NCBI GenBank assembly: GCA_934501535.1
Contig: CAKSUM010000012.1
Location: 24,433 to 88,432, forward strand
Source: an uncultured Clostridia bacterium
GTDB lineage: Bacteria > Bacillota > Clostridia > UBA1381
DNA length: 64,000 nucleotides
Reading direction: 5' to 3'
Positions 43,545 through 52,143 of this stretch are shown here, in pieces (within the stretch, counting starts at the first letter, position 1; the number at the start of each line of letters is the position of its first letter). Made by a program: the position numbers and the translations under genes. Below the pieces are notes generated by a model. It made no database searches, had not been told where the DNA came from, and was given only the letters and a program-made list of their open reading frames with translations.

Positions 43545-43622
43545 GAAGAAATTCGTTCAGATTGTGCGTTTGCAGTGTGGGTGCTGTACTTTGCGTACCG
43601 CCCCGCGCAATAACGTACGAGA
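43545..43622 (-). repeat. Leader element, copy 1
   Basis: GGTACGCAAAGTACAGCACC followed by CACACTGCAAAC and AATTTCTTCAAGACTTTAG. Copies lie at 35540-35605 and 40903-40941, each directly upstream of a surface or pilin-related gene in the same operon. Confidence 0.55.
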
Positions 43623-43640
43623 TGGACGGATTTATCAAGA

Positions 43641-44174
43641 CTACGTTTTTGGTTCGACAATGGCAAGTATATCATCGCCGAAATTTCCCGATGAATAACT
43701 GTCTGTCTCAAATACCCCGTCCGGACCTGCCGACGCTATTACAACCATGCCCGGCACGGAGTCCGCGTCCGCACCGTCATAGGTATACACACGCAGCATA
43801 TATTTATTTCCCCACGGGTCGGCTTGTAGTTTTGTATTCATTACCGCACTTTTCCCGTCCGTGCCTATTTCGGTTATCTCAAGCTCATACGGCATATATT
43901 CATCATTCAATATCCCGACCGCCTCCGCCAATTTCACATCATATGTATCATCTGCATCAAGCGTTAAATTCCCACAGTCGGTATGATAATTTTTAACCGC
44001 CGCGGTCATTTCCCTAAGCTCCGACTCGCAGGTATCTATTCTATTATTAAGCCACACCCTGTTCATACCGACAGCCGTTCCGGCAATCAGTATCCCCGAT
44101 ATTGCCATAACGCCGAGCAGCTCGACCAGGGTAAAGCATTGTTTTCTAATTCTGAAAGCTCTGGTAGTTTTCAT
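43641..44174 (-). CDS. Type IV pseudopilin
   Basis: From ATG 44174 (GTGGGG 5 bases upstream) the product is 177 residues with the prepilin signature QCFTLVELLGVMAISGILIA: cleavage after Cys, Phe+1 and Glu+5, then a hydrophobic helix. The C-terminus carries Asp and Gly loops. It is the last of the pilin series and overlaps the previous gene by 29 bases. Cys at -1 instead of Gly is unusual. Role as minor pilin or major structural subunit cannot be separated by eye. Confidence 0.8.
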   Translation of the reverse strand: MKTTRAFRIRKQCFTLVELLGVMAISGILIAGTAVGMNRVWLNNRIDTCESELREMTAAVKNYHTDCGNLTLDADDTYDVKLAEAVGILNDEYMPYELEITEIGTDGKSAVMNTKLQADPWGNKYMLRVYTYDGADADSVPGMVVIASAGPDGVFETDSYSSGNFGDDILAIVEPKT

Positions 44175-44838
44175 ATTCCACCCCACAATTTGACGTATCT
44201 ATATATGCACTGACGCTGCCGAGCGTTTCGCCGCCCAAATCGTGCATAGCGCCGCGGACAAGATACAGTCCGTCAATCTTCATATTGCACATAACTCTGC
44301 CGCCTTTGTATTCCGATATGACGGTCAGGTACACGGGCTTTATTTTACTGCGTTTCTCGCCGGTCTCACCGCTGTGACCTATTAAAAAGTCCGGCTCACG
44401 GCACAGGTTCGCAAGCTTTAATCCGTCCGCGTCACCGAACGTTTCAAGCGATACCGTAATATCGCCAAAGCTGCGGTATACGCGAAAACCCATATCCGCC
44501 ATTACGCTTTTCGCTTCATTTTCGATAAGTGGCAGACGCACGCTCTCGTCCGTACCCTCGCTGATTTCGTCAAGCAAGAACGGCGTAAATCCGGTTATAC
44601 TCGAATACTCGCCGCCGTTATCCTCATACGAGAGTGCATAACTGCAGCTGTCCAAATAATTTAAAAACAGTCCCTCGGCAAGCGTAATGCCGCTTTCCGT
44701 GATATATCTGCTTTCGATGCGTTCATAACTCTCTTTCTCGGCATACCGCACGGCGGACGCGATATTGAGCGTCGCAAAGCCGGCGGAGAGAATGAGCAGC
44801 ACCAGAAGAACGGTAAAACAAATATTTGCATTTTTCAT
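44146..44838 (-). CDS. Minor pilin-like protein (PilX/GspK type)
   Basis: The 230-residue protein has an N-terminal TM helix (ICFTVLLVLLILSAGFATLN) without a clear prepilin cleavage site, then ESGITLAEGLFLNYLDSCSY, as in PilX/GspK proteins, which lack Glu+5 and cap the pilus or pseudopilus tip. The rest is an alpha/beta domain. It starts at the stop codon of the preceding pilin gene (1-base overlap) and ends inside the next. Confidence 0.65.
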   Translation of the reverse strand: MKNANICFTVLLVLLILSAGFATLNIASAVRYAEKESYERIESRYITESGITLAEGLFLNYLDSCSYALSYEDNGGEYSSITGFTPFLLDEISEGTDESVRLPLIENEAKSVMADMGFRVYRSFGDITVSLETFGDADGLKLANLCREPDFLIGHSGETGEKRSKIKPVYLTVISEYKGGRVMCNMKIDGLYLVRGAMHDLGGETLGSVSAYIDTSNCGVEYENYQSFQN

Positions 44839-45293
44839 CAGTCCGACCTCTTTTCTGCCGTTACGGTATATATTTTCGGAATTTGTCCGGTGTCGGTGTT
44901 ATTGCCGAGTGCCGCAATCGTGATTGTCACCGTGTCTTCATCGAGCGAAAAGCTGCTTTTCTCGAAGTCTGCGTCAAGCACCCGCTTATTATCGAACGTC
45001 ATAATCCCCGCCGGGTAGCTGTCCGAAAAGGCATAGCTAAAAATTTTACCGTCTCTTTCCGAAATGTCAATGCTTTTTCCGTCCGGCGATACGATAATAC
45101 TCTCTGCCGACTGAATTTCGCGTGTAATGTAGAATATGACCTCATCAACCGATACCGAATTTGTGTATTCGACCTGTCCGGTGAAAAGGTTATGGCTCAT
45201 CATACCCGACACCGCTATACCGATCAGCAGTACGAACGAGACTATCCCCGCCGCTGCCAAGAGCTCGGCTATTGTATTTGCACTTTTTTTCAT
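44838..45293 (-). CDS. Minor pilin-like protein (PilW/ComGF type)
   Basis: The 151-residue protein begins KKSANTIAELLAAAGIVSFV: prepilin-like with Ala at -1 and Glu+5 and a hydrophobic helix, followed by a beta-rich domain. It is positioned like PilW/ComGF in pilin operons and starts near a leader hairpin region. Function as a minor subunit is inferred. Confidence 0.7.
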   Translation of the reverse strand: MKKSANTIAELLAAAGIVSFVLLIGIAVSGMMSHNLFTGQVEYTNSVSVDEVIFYITREIQSAESIIVSPDGKSIDISERDGKIFSYAFSDSYPAGIMTFDNKRVLDADFEKSSFSLDEDTVTITIAALGNNTDTGQIPKIYTVTAEKRSD

Positions 45294-45319
45294 TCAAATC
45301 TCCGTTCTATCAATAACGT

Positions 45320-45412
45320 GAAAAAGATACAAGCAGGTTGCCTTTCTTGAGGGGCGACGGCGTACGTGGATACTCCAAGCCCCGAAAGAAGGTAAGATGC
45401 ACAGTATATTTT
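45320..45412 (-). promoter_or_regulatory. Spacer element between pilin genes, copy 1
   Basis: After the stop of the 45413 gene the minus strand reads ACTGTGCATCTTACC and then a GGGGCTTGGAG hairpin-like stretch. A similar spacer (ACTGTGCATCTCACC, with CCGTTAT/ATAACGG hairpin) follows the major pilin gene at 45840-45891. They may set the ratio of pilins by mRNA processing. Confidence 0.35.
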
Positions 45413-45820
45413 TTACGTTAAGATTACCACCGTATTGATTTTCGTGTTCTTTTTGTTTCCGATTTTGAGCCGCACAATCCGCGGATTTTCCGAACGCAGA
45501 ATTTCCGGCAGTTCGTCTCTGCCGCTGTCCGTTAATTCATAACTTCCGTCCGCATTTCTTTGAATATTGCCGATACCGACCGCATATGCCGATATATTCT
45601 CGTTTTCGTCCAAAACGGTATAGAGCTGAGGCAGCGTATGCACCTCAGCTCTCACCCTTTCAGCAATATTTATATTTTCCAAAAGCTCCGCCCGCCGTGT
45701 TCTCGTTTCATACGTTGACTTTTGATATGCGGCGGTCAGATTAAATGCCGACATAGCCGCTATACCCATAATCAGCAGGCAGACAAGCGTTTCCGCATAG
45801 GTAATTGCTGGTTTTTTCAT
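45413..45820 (-). CDS. Minor pilin-like protein (PilV type)
   Basis: The 135-residue protein begins MKKPAITYAETLVCLLIMGI: Ala at -1, Ile+1, Glu+5 and a hydrophobic helix, the class III prepilin pattern. A short beta domain follows (YAVGIGNIQRNADGSYELTD). Situated between the major pilin and the PilW-like gene, as PilV or ComGD-like pilins are. The exact role is inferred. Confidence 0.7.
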   Translation of the reverse strand: MKKPAITYAETLVCLLIMGIAAMSAFNLTAAYQKSTYETRTRRAELLENINIAERVRAEVHTLPQLYTVLDENENISAYAVGIGNIQRNADGSYELTDSGRDELPEILRSENPRIVRLKIGNKKNTKINTVVILT

Positions 45821-45839
45821 ATAACTTTCCTCAAATAAA

Positions 45840-45891
45840 CAAAGCCGATTGCCGTTATAAGGCAGTGCCGAATAACGGTGAGATGCACAGT
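45840..45891 (-). promoter_or_regulatory. Spacer hairpin after the major pilin gene, copy 2
   Basis: ACTGTGCATCTCACCGTTAT and ATAACGG form a 7-base stem around GGCACTGCCTT, directly after the stop codon of the major pilin gene. It resembles the spacer at 45320-45412. Confidence 0.4.
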
Positions 45892-46515
45892 TTATTTTGC
45901 GTACGCAAGTGTTGACACGCCCGACGCAACAGACATCGACGCCGCATCTGCACCCGAGATTGCCGCAATCTTGGACGATTCGATATTTGAGCTAAAGCCT
46001 ACCGTCTTTGACTCAATCTGACCGTCAACAAAGGTGATTGCAAATGCATAGTTGTCCTCTGTGCCGCTTAAAACTGCGTCCTTTCCGCCCGACAGGAAGA
46101 TAATCGCACCATTGTTTGCATTCGCAGCCCTCGCCGGTTTTACAATCTGCACCGTGTACTCCTGATTCCACTGATCTTTTTTCGCCGATTTGCCTGTTGT
46201 GTCGAACTTCAAAGCACCGTCTAAGTACATATTAAGTCCGTCATCGGCACAAAGCGCCGCAACATCTGCATAGCCCGCAAGTCCCGCTTTTTCACGCATA
46301 AGCTGCTCTGCCGCAAGCTCAAAACTTCTGAAGTCAGTCTTGATGCCCGTCTCGCGCGCCTTGTCGCCGGCAAAATCGATTCTCGGCACCAACGCCACGA
46401 ACAAAATTCCGATTACCGCAACAACGATAAGGATTTCAACCAGCGTAAACGCCTTTTTCTTCTGCGGCGGATTTTCCCCGCCCTGTTTTCTTACTGCATT
46501 AAATAAATTTTTCAT
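45892..46515 (-). CDS. Major type IV pilin
   Basis: From ATG 46515 (GGAGG 8 bases upstream) the product is 207 residues with the prepilin signature KKKAFTLVEILIVVAVIGIL, Ala at -1 and Glu+5. The variable C-terminal domain is Ala- and Gly-rich and ends in a Ser/Ala-rich tail. First pilin gene after PilC, followed by four smaller pilin-like genes, so it is probably the main subunit. The long leader (17 residues) is rich in basic residues. It would be processed by the PilD at 35658. Confidence 0.8.
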   Translation of the reverse strand: MKNLFNAVRKQGGENPPQKKKAFTLVEILIVVAVIGILFVALVPRIDFAGDKARETGIKTDFRSFELAAEQLMREKAGLAGYADVAALCADDGLNMYLDGALKFDTTGKSAKKDQWNQEYTVQIVKPARAANANNGAIIFLSGGKDAVLSGTEDNYAFAITFVDGQIESKTVGFSSNIESSKIAAISGADAASMSVASGVSTLAYAK

Positions 46516-46635
46516 AAAATTCGTACCTCCGTATTTTTTAATATATATACATACCACTCTAACCACCGCAAAAACGCAAAAAACACCGCCTTTCCCGCAC
46601 AGATTATGCAGTGTTTAAAATGGAACATATCTTTT

Positions 46636-47856
46636 TTACACACCCAGATTATCCGTAATTGACCACATCGGCAGGAAGATCGCCACCACTACCGTACCTG
46701 CAAGCAGTCCGACCACAACAATTAAAATCGGCTCTATAAGGCTCGTTATGCGTTTTAACCCGGTGTCTACCTCTGTTTCATACCTCTCGGACAGCTTATC
46801 CAGCACATCGGTTATCTTGCCTGTATTGATACCGACCTCAAGCATCTGTATCATCATCTGCGGAAAGCTGCCGACCCGCGACAATGCCACGGCAAGGTTT
46901 ATGCCGGACACCTCGATAAGCCGTCTTGCCTTATCCAACGCCGTCATAATGTATGTATTCTTCACCGTCTGCTTTACGATATTTAACGAGCTTACCAGCG
47001 TTATTCCGCTTTCCTGCATATCCGACAGGTTCCGGCACATCCGCGACAGCTCTGTTTTTTCTATCATATCACCGACAATCGGGATCTTCAGTTTTACCGC
47101 ATCGACCTTTATGCGTATATCCGGATTTTTCACCAGAACGCGATAGAGTACAACTGCCACCGCTGCTGCCGGCATCAAAAACGGCGTTGTTTTTTTCATT
47201 AGATTTGATGTGCCGATTACAATTTTGGTAATCAGCGGCAGCTCGCCGCCCATTGACACAAGCGTTGCGGCAAGCTTCGGTACTACCATTGTCATCATCA
47301 CCCACAGCACCACCGCCATAACCACGCAGATTATGACCGGGTACATCATTGCACTTTTAACCTTGCCGCGAAATTCCTTATCCCGTTCCAGCCGGGATAT
47401 CACACGTGATAGGGTCTCGTTCATTCTTCCCGATTCCTCGCCCGCCTTTATCTGCTCATACACCGCGGTTTCAATCTGCCCGGTTTTTTTGAGTGCAGCC
47501 GACAGCGGTGCACCCTTTCTCACCTCATCGCCGACCGTCCTCGCAAAGCTTCGCAGTGCCTTATTCGTGCTCGTGTCGCGGATACTTGTCAGCGATTCGT
47601 AAAGCGACAATCCCGACTCCTGCATAAATTTAAGCATCACGAAAAAGTCAAGCCGTGCGGCACGCCCTATCCTCGACGACAGGTTATATACCGTCTTTCG
47701 GATATTCATAAAATCCTGCATTACGCCGAGCTCCAAAACAACCTCGCCGCGGCGTTTTAGTGCATTTGCCGCAGATTCGCGGTCATCTGCCGTTATGATA
47801 CCGCGGATAACTTTTCCGCCTGTTCGGCTTTTCGTTTTGTATTCATAGTATTCCAT
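46636..47856 (-). CDS. pilC: PilC/GspF-type pilus platform protein
   Basis: From ATG 47856 (GGAGGG 5 bases upstream) the product is 406 residues with two T2SSF domains: DFFVMLKFMQESGLSLYESL and LSRMCRNLSDMQESGITLVS, each followed by TM segments (ILIVVVGLLAGTVVVAIFLP). PilC is the inner-membrane platform that transmits ATPase motion to the pilus. It overlaps PilO by 14 bases. Confidence 0.9.
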   Translation of the reverse strand: MEYYEYKTKSRTGGKVIRGIITADDRESAANALKRRGEVVLELGVMQDFMNIRKTVYNLSSRIGRAARLDFFVMLKFMQESGLSLYESLTSIRDTSTNKALRSFARTVGDEVRKGAPLSAALKKTGQIETAVYEQIKAGEESGRMNETLSRVISRLERDKEFRGKVKSAMMYPVIICVVMAVVLWVMMTMVVPKLAATLVSMGGELPLITKIVIGTSNLMKKTTPFLMPAAAVAVVLYRVLVKNPDIRIKVDAVKLKIPIVGDMIEKTELSRMCRNLSDMQESGITLVSSLNIVKQTVKNTYIMTALDKARRLIEVSGINLAVALSRVGSFPQMMIQMLEVGINTGKITDVLDKLSERYETEVDTGLKRITSLIEPILIVVVGLLAGTVVVAIFLPMWSITDNLGV

Positions 47857-48703
47857 CGCTGCCCTCCGCCGGATCTTTGAACATAACAAAACAAACGGTT
47901 ATACTGAGCCGCATATCGTCGCCGCCGTTATTCGCAAGCAGTTTTGCCCTGTATCTGCCGCGGTATGCCGTGTTTTCCAAAAGACCGCTGAGCCGTTCGT
48001 CAATCGTCCTGTCCTCGGGCGGCGGTGTCGGCTCTGTCGTCGGCTCAGGGGGTTGCGGCACATCAGGTGTGACTGCAATATCCGGCACATCAAAGCTTGT
48101 GTCCGGCACAAAAGTCGGCTCTTCCGTCGCTTTCGGAAGTTCCGGAACTTCCTCCGTCTTTTCCGGCTCTTTATACCACGGAAGTCCCGTCAAATCGTCA
48201 AAGAACCGTTTTAAGTACCCGTACTGCACGTTCTGCCTGAGCGACATTGAGCCTACGCTCGATTTCACGCCGCTTTCCGAAAGCTCCGAGAGCACGCTTG
48301 CAATATTTTTGCCGCTGCCCTTTAAGGAAAAATCATACACCGCTTTATACAGTCCGTTCTTTTCCACCGTGCCAAGGTCGGAAAAGCCCGTGACCGCCAC
48401 ATTGTTATTCTTTGCACTTTTTCCGAGGAACACCAAAAATTCCTCGCTCGTGAATGTCTTGTTTTGTGCCGCCTTTATATCCGCCGCACGGCTTTCAAGC
48501 CCGGCGATTGCGTCCTCAAGGCTTTTCGCCTCCTTTTTAAGCGGCGTGATGTCAACAGCGAATTCCTTAACCTCCGCCTGTTTGATTTTCAGCTGTTCGA
48601 GCTGCACACCAAGCGGCGTCCACACTGCCTTATATGCACCGAATGCCGCCACAGCCGCCGCAAGGCAGACAAGCATTATCTTTTCTTTAAGAGCTAATTT
48701 CAA
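47843..48703 (-). CDS. pilO: PilO-like alignment protein
   Basis: The 286-residue protein has one TM helix (IMLVCLAAAVAAFGAYKAVW), a coiled-coil (LEQLKIKQAEVKEFAVDI), a beta domain and a Pro-, Glu- and Thr-rich tail (TPDVPQPPEPTTEPTPPPED). This is the PilO plan; with PilN and PilM it forms the alignment subcomplex. The start is TTG behind GGGAGG, overlapping the PilN stop by 4 bases, and the Pro-rich insert is an accessory feature. Confidence 0.75.
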   Translation of the reverse strand: MKLALKEKIMLVCLAAAVAAFGAYKAVWTPLGVQLEQLKIKQAEVKEFAVDITPLKKEAKSLEDAIAGLESRAADIKAAQNKTFTSEEFLVFLGKSAKNNNVAVTGFSDLGTVEKNGLYKAVYDFSLKGSGKNIASVLSELSESGVKSSVGSMSLRQNVQYGYLKRFFDDLTGLPWYKEPEKTEEVPELPKATEEPTFVPDTSFDVPDIAVTPDVPQPPEPTTEPTPPPEDRTIDERLSGLLENTAYRGRYRAKLLANNGGDDMRLSITVCFVMFKDPAEGSDGIL

Positions 48704-49371
48704 TGAAATATCCCTCCCGTCAGCTTTACTTCAAATATGTTGTATGTACCGTTTTCCATCTTGTGTTCTTCAATCGCCGTCACCTCGGCGTTTTGTATAT
48801 ACGCAAGATTTGACAGTGAATAAATGTACTGCGAAATGTCCTCCTGCGTATCACCGTAGCCGCGGATTGTGATTACCTCACCGGCTAAGTCCTTTGTGTA
48901 TCCGGGTGTAGTTTCCTCGGCGGTTTCCGGCTCGGGTGTTTCTTCCGGCTTTTCCTCAGCCTCTGCATTATCCTCCTTAGCGTCCGTCTGCTTTTGCTCA
49001 TCAGTCTCGCCCTCATTTACCAGTCTGTCGGCGGTGTCCGCCGATATGATGTGTACGTTATCCGGGCGGTATTCCTCTAAATCACTCAAAAACTGACTAT
49101 ACGGGAAATATGCCGTCTCATACGCCGCTATGTAATCGGTATACGCTGCAATATTGTCCTTTACCGACTGCATCTTCTGCTGCTCCGCCTTATATTTCTC
49201 GTTTTTCGCAATTGTGCGGTCAATGCTGCCCTTTGTGATGCCTATTCGTGCAAGCTGAAAGCAAAGCACGGCGGCGATTATTCCGCCGAGCAGAGCACAT
49301 ATTACAAGCAGCAGCCGTTTTTCCTGTTTTTCACGGACTGCTAAGGGAAGAAGGTTTAGTTTTTTTATCAT
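48700..49371 (-). CDS. pilN: PilN-like alignment protein
   Basis: From ATG 49371 (AGGAGG 7 bases upstream) the product is 223 residues: a short basic start (IKKLNLLPLAVREKQEKRL), the PilN motif INLLP-type, one TM helix (LLLVICALLGGIIAAVLCFQ), then a domain with an acidic Glu/Ala-rich insert (DAKEDNAEAEEKPEETPEPE). Partner of PilO and PilM; anchors PilM to the membrane in this family. Confidence 0.8.
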   Translation of the reverse strand: MIKKLNLLPLAVREKQEKRLLLVICALLGGIIAAVLCFQLARIGITKGSIDRTIAKNEKYKAEQQKMQSVKDNIAAYTDYIAAYETAYFPYSQFLSDLEEYRPDNVHIISADTADRLVNEGETDEQKQTDAKEDNAEAEEKPEETPEPETAEETTPGYTKDLAGEVITIRGYGDTQEDISQYIYSLSNLAYIQNAEVTAIEEHKMENGTYNIFEVKLTGGIFH

Positions 49372-49382
49372 CACTCTTCCTC

Positions 49383-50453
49383 CTATATTGTATACGGGCT
49401 TATCGCCATACCTACTGCATTTGCAAATTCGCGGTCGGTTTCCGCATCAAAGCAGATAACATAATCCCTGCCCTCTTTTTCCATAACACCACGAAAGTCC
49501 AAAATCTCACATTCCGTCCCCAGATTTTCCGCCGCGGCCTTTTCAAACCCGAAAATCGGTCTGCCGGTAAAATATATCTTCGTAATCGGTATCTCGTTTG
49601 TCTCGCACAAATCCAGCACACGCGTAAGCTCGCCTATGATGTTCGTGTTCACGCTCTTTACAATATCGAAGTACAGCATTTCGTCAAGCTTTTCAAAATA
49701 TCTGCTGTGCGGCGTAAGCATCGGCTTGCAGCCGACTTTTTCAAGTGCCTCCGAGATTTCCGGACGCCCGGCATCGTTCTGTGCATTAAAAAGTGCGTCC
49801 TCATAGCTTGCACGCCCGAGTGCGATCACCCTTGTGTATACCGCCACGCCGTCCGAAATTGCACTAAGCCGCATACTGTCCCTGCCGAAATCTGCCATAA
49901 GGCGGTTTGGGTGTTCGTAATCGTCGAAGAACAGCCCGGAAAGATTAATGCCCGCATATACGCTCGTCACAACCGATATGACCTTCATTCCGCAGGTCTG
50001 AAATTCCGATACGATTTCGTTATCAACGCTCTTTGCCACTGCCGCCATAAGGCAGTACCTGACCGTGTCGCCCTGCTCGTCACGCTTGCCGAGATATGCA
50101 TAGTCAATCTCGTGCGTCGCCGGCGATACCTTCCTAAAGCTCTCATTTTTCACTGCTTTACTAAGCTCGGTTTCCTTGATATTTTTAAAGCTTGCCACGC
50201 GGTTTTCGGTAAGTCCCGCCGGCAGAATGACCACAACATTTTTCTGTCCGCTGCCGCCCGACACACCGCGTACGCGGCGTGCAATATCTGCAAAATTCAT
50301 CTCGCCGCCGGCTGTGCTTTCAAAGCTTTTCGCCGACAGGATATGAATATTTTTCGCCTCATATCTGACCTCCAGCACCTTTGTGCGGTATGTGCCTATA
50401 TCAACAATCAGCCGCGTCTGTTTTATAACGTTATTTTTTATGAGTAAATCCAT
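49383..50453 (-). CDS. pilM: PilM-like actin-fold protein
   Basis: From ATG 50453 the product is 356 residues and carries the actin-like ATPase signature LIVDIGTYRTKVLEVRYEA at the N-terminus and FTGRPIFGFEKAAAENLG further on, as in PilM/FtsA-type proteins. In this family PilM binds the cytoplasmic PilN tail. Two GGAG sequences lie within 20 bases upstream. It is 19 bases downstream of the PilB stop. Confidence 0.85.
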   Translation of the reverse strand: MDLLIKNNVIKQTRLIVDIGTYRTKVLEVRYEAKNIHILSAKSFESTAGGEMNFADIARRVRGVSGGSGQKNVVVILPAGLTENRVASFKNIKETELSKAVKNESFRKVSPATHEIDYAYLGKRDEQGDTVRYCLMAAVAKSVDNEIVSEFQTCGMKVISVVTSVYAGINLSGLFFDDYEHPNRLMADFGRDSMRLSAISDGVAVYTRVIALGRASYEDALFNAQNDAGRPEISEALEKVGCKPMLTPHSRYFEKLDEMLYFDIVKSVNTNIIGELTRVLDLCETNEIPITKIYFTGRPIFGFEKAAAENLGTECEILDFRGVMEKEGRDYVICFDAETDREFANAVGMAISPYTI

Positions 50454-50472
50454 TAAACTCCAAACCCTCCTT

Positions 50473-52143
50473 TTACAAATCATCAAAAAATACCACCCGA
50501 TGAACCTCATCAAGAGTGGTAAGTCCCGAAAGTGCCTTATTAATGCCGTCTTTGTGAATCTTCACCATACCGGCGGATATTGCCGCCTGTTCAATTTCAT
50601 TCGTGCTCGCACCCCTGTCGAGCAGGTCGCCTATCTCATTTGTCACCACCAAAAATTCCTGCAATGCAATTCTGCCGCGATAGCCCGTGCCGCCGCATTT
50701 ATCGCAGCCGCGTCCGCGGTAGAGCTTAACCGGCTTATCGCCGCAGCCGAGAATTTTCCGATACGGCGAATTTTTGTCCAGAAAATATTCCTCGCGGCAG
50801 TCGGGGCAGATACGCTTTGCCAGCCTTTGGTTTATGACCGCCACAAGCGAGCGTGACACTACATACGGCTCAATCCCCATCTTCACAAGCCGCAAAATCG
50901 AGCTTGCCGCACTGTTTGTGTGCAGCGTTGACAGCACCATATGCCCGGTATTTGCCGCGTCGAACGCAATCGACGCCGTTTCCCTGTCGCGGATTTCGCC
51001 CACCAGTGCAACCTCAATATCCTGCCGCAAGCCGGATTTCAACGCCTGCGGAAAGGTCACGCCCATCGCCGGGTTTATCTGCACCTGCACAATCCCCGGC
51101 ATACGGTACTCAATCGGGTCCTCAAACGTGATTATGCATCTGTCCTCACTGTTTAAGACCGACAGCGCCGCATAAAGCGATGTACTCTTTCCGCTGCCGG
51201 TCGGACCGGTTAAAAGAATTATCCCTTGCGGACGCTTTATGAGTTTTAAAAACTTTCTCTCGTTTTCCTCGGAAAAGCCTATCATCGACAAATCCGCACC
51301 GCCCTTATTCTGATCGAGTATTCTGACTACGATATTCTCGCCGTTCACCGCCGGGATAACCGAAATTCTGAGGTCTACGCACCGTCCGAATATATCAAGC
51401 CGCGTATTTCCGTCCTGGATTGCCTTTGAGGTATTAACGTCCGCCGACGCCATTGTTTTTATTCTGTTCGCAAGCCGGAGTGCGGCGCTCTTTGGCAGCT
51501 CATACCGCTTTTTCAGCGTTCCGTCCTCGCGGAACCGCACCGTCAGGTTATCCTCCTGCGGCTCAAAATGAATATCGGATATGTTGTTTTCCACCGCGTC
51601 GCGAAATATCTTATTTATAGCCGACACAACCGCCGAGGAGTCATTCTCTGATATATCGTAAATGCCGCTGTCCGTCTGCTCGCCGTCTGTTTCGGGCAGG
51701 TCAAGGCTTGCACTGCCCTTTGCCGTGCCTTCAAGCATTCTTGCAAGCGTCGATAGCGTGATGATACCGTATTCAAGCTTGCCCTTATATCCTGTCTTGT
51801 CACGAACCAAGTCCTCGGCATACAAAAGCTTTGCCGGGTTCGCTGTTGCGATCAAGATTTTCTTATCCTTTACAATCGGCACAAAGCCGTATTTTGCAAG
51901 CTCCCCATATTCAAAAGTCTCCGGCAAATCCTCTTGCGGCAGCTCTTTTATGTACCTGTATCCGTACATCTGTGAATACAGCGCCGCAAGCCGTTCCTCG
52001 TCCAAAAGCTTCATATCAAGAAGTACCGTGCTTTCATTTGCACCCGATTCACGCCTGTAATGCTCCGCCTTTTCGTGCTGCTCGCCTGTTATAAGCCCAT
52101 TTTCAAGGGCATAGTCCAAAATGCTTTTAGCCACCGAATCCAC
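50473..52143 (-). CDS. pilB: PilB/GspE-type pilus extension ATPase
   Basis: The 556-residue protein has an N-terminal GspE domain (about 1-150), Walker A GPTGSGKS (313-320), the Asp box CIITFEDPIEYRMP, Walker B LVGEIRDRETA and a zinc-binding ICPDCREEYFL...CDKCGGTGYRG region (about 460-495). These ATPases power pilus extension. It overlaps PilT by 17 bases. Confidence 0.95.
   Translation of the reverse strand: MDSVAKSILDYALENGLITGEQHEKAEHYRRESGANESTVLLDMKLLDEERLAALYSQMYGYRYIKELPQEDLPETFEYGELAKYGFVPIVKDKKILIATANPAKLLYAEDLVRDKTGYKGKLEYGIITLSTLARMLEGTAKGSASLDLPETDGEQTDSGIYDISENDSSAVVSAINKIFRDAVENNISDIHFEPQEDNLTVRFREDGTLKKRYELPKSAALRLANRIKTMASADVNTSKAIQDGNTRLDIFGRCVDLRISVIPAVNGENIVVRILDQNKGGADLSMIGFSEENERKFLKLIKRPQGIILLTGPTGSGKSTSLYAALSVLNSEDRCIITFEDPIEYRMPGIVQVQINPAMGVTFPQALKSGLRQDIEVALVGEIRDRETASIAFDAANTGHMVLSTLHTNSAASSILRLVKMGIEPYVVSRSLVAVINQRLAKRICPDCREEYFLDKNSPYRKILGCGDKPVKLYRGRGCDKCGGTGYRGRIALQEFLVVTNEIGDLLDRGASTNEIEQAAISAGMVKIHKDGINKALSGLTTLDEVHRVVFFDDL

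Noticed and set aside
40942..43638. Longer start for the Ig-like protein at 43638
   Set aside because: The extra 43 codons have no RBS and consist of the dispersed leader element; the signal peptide starts at 43509.
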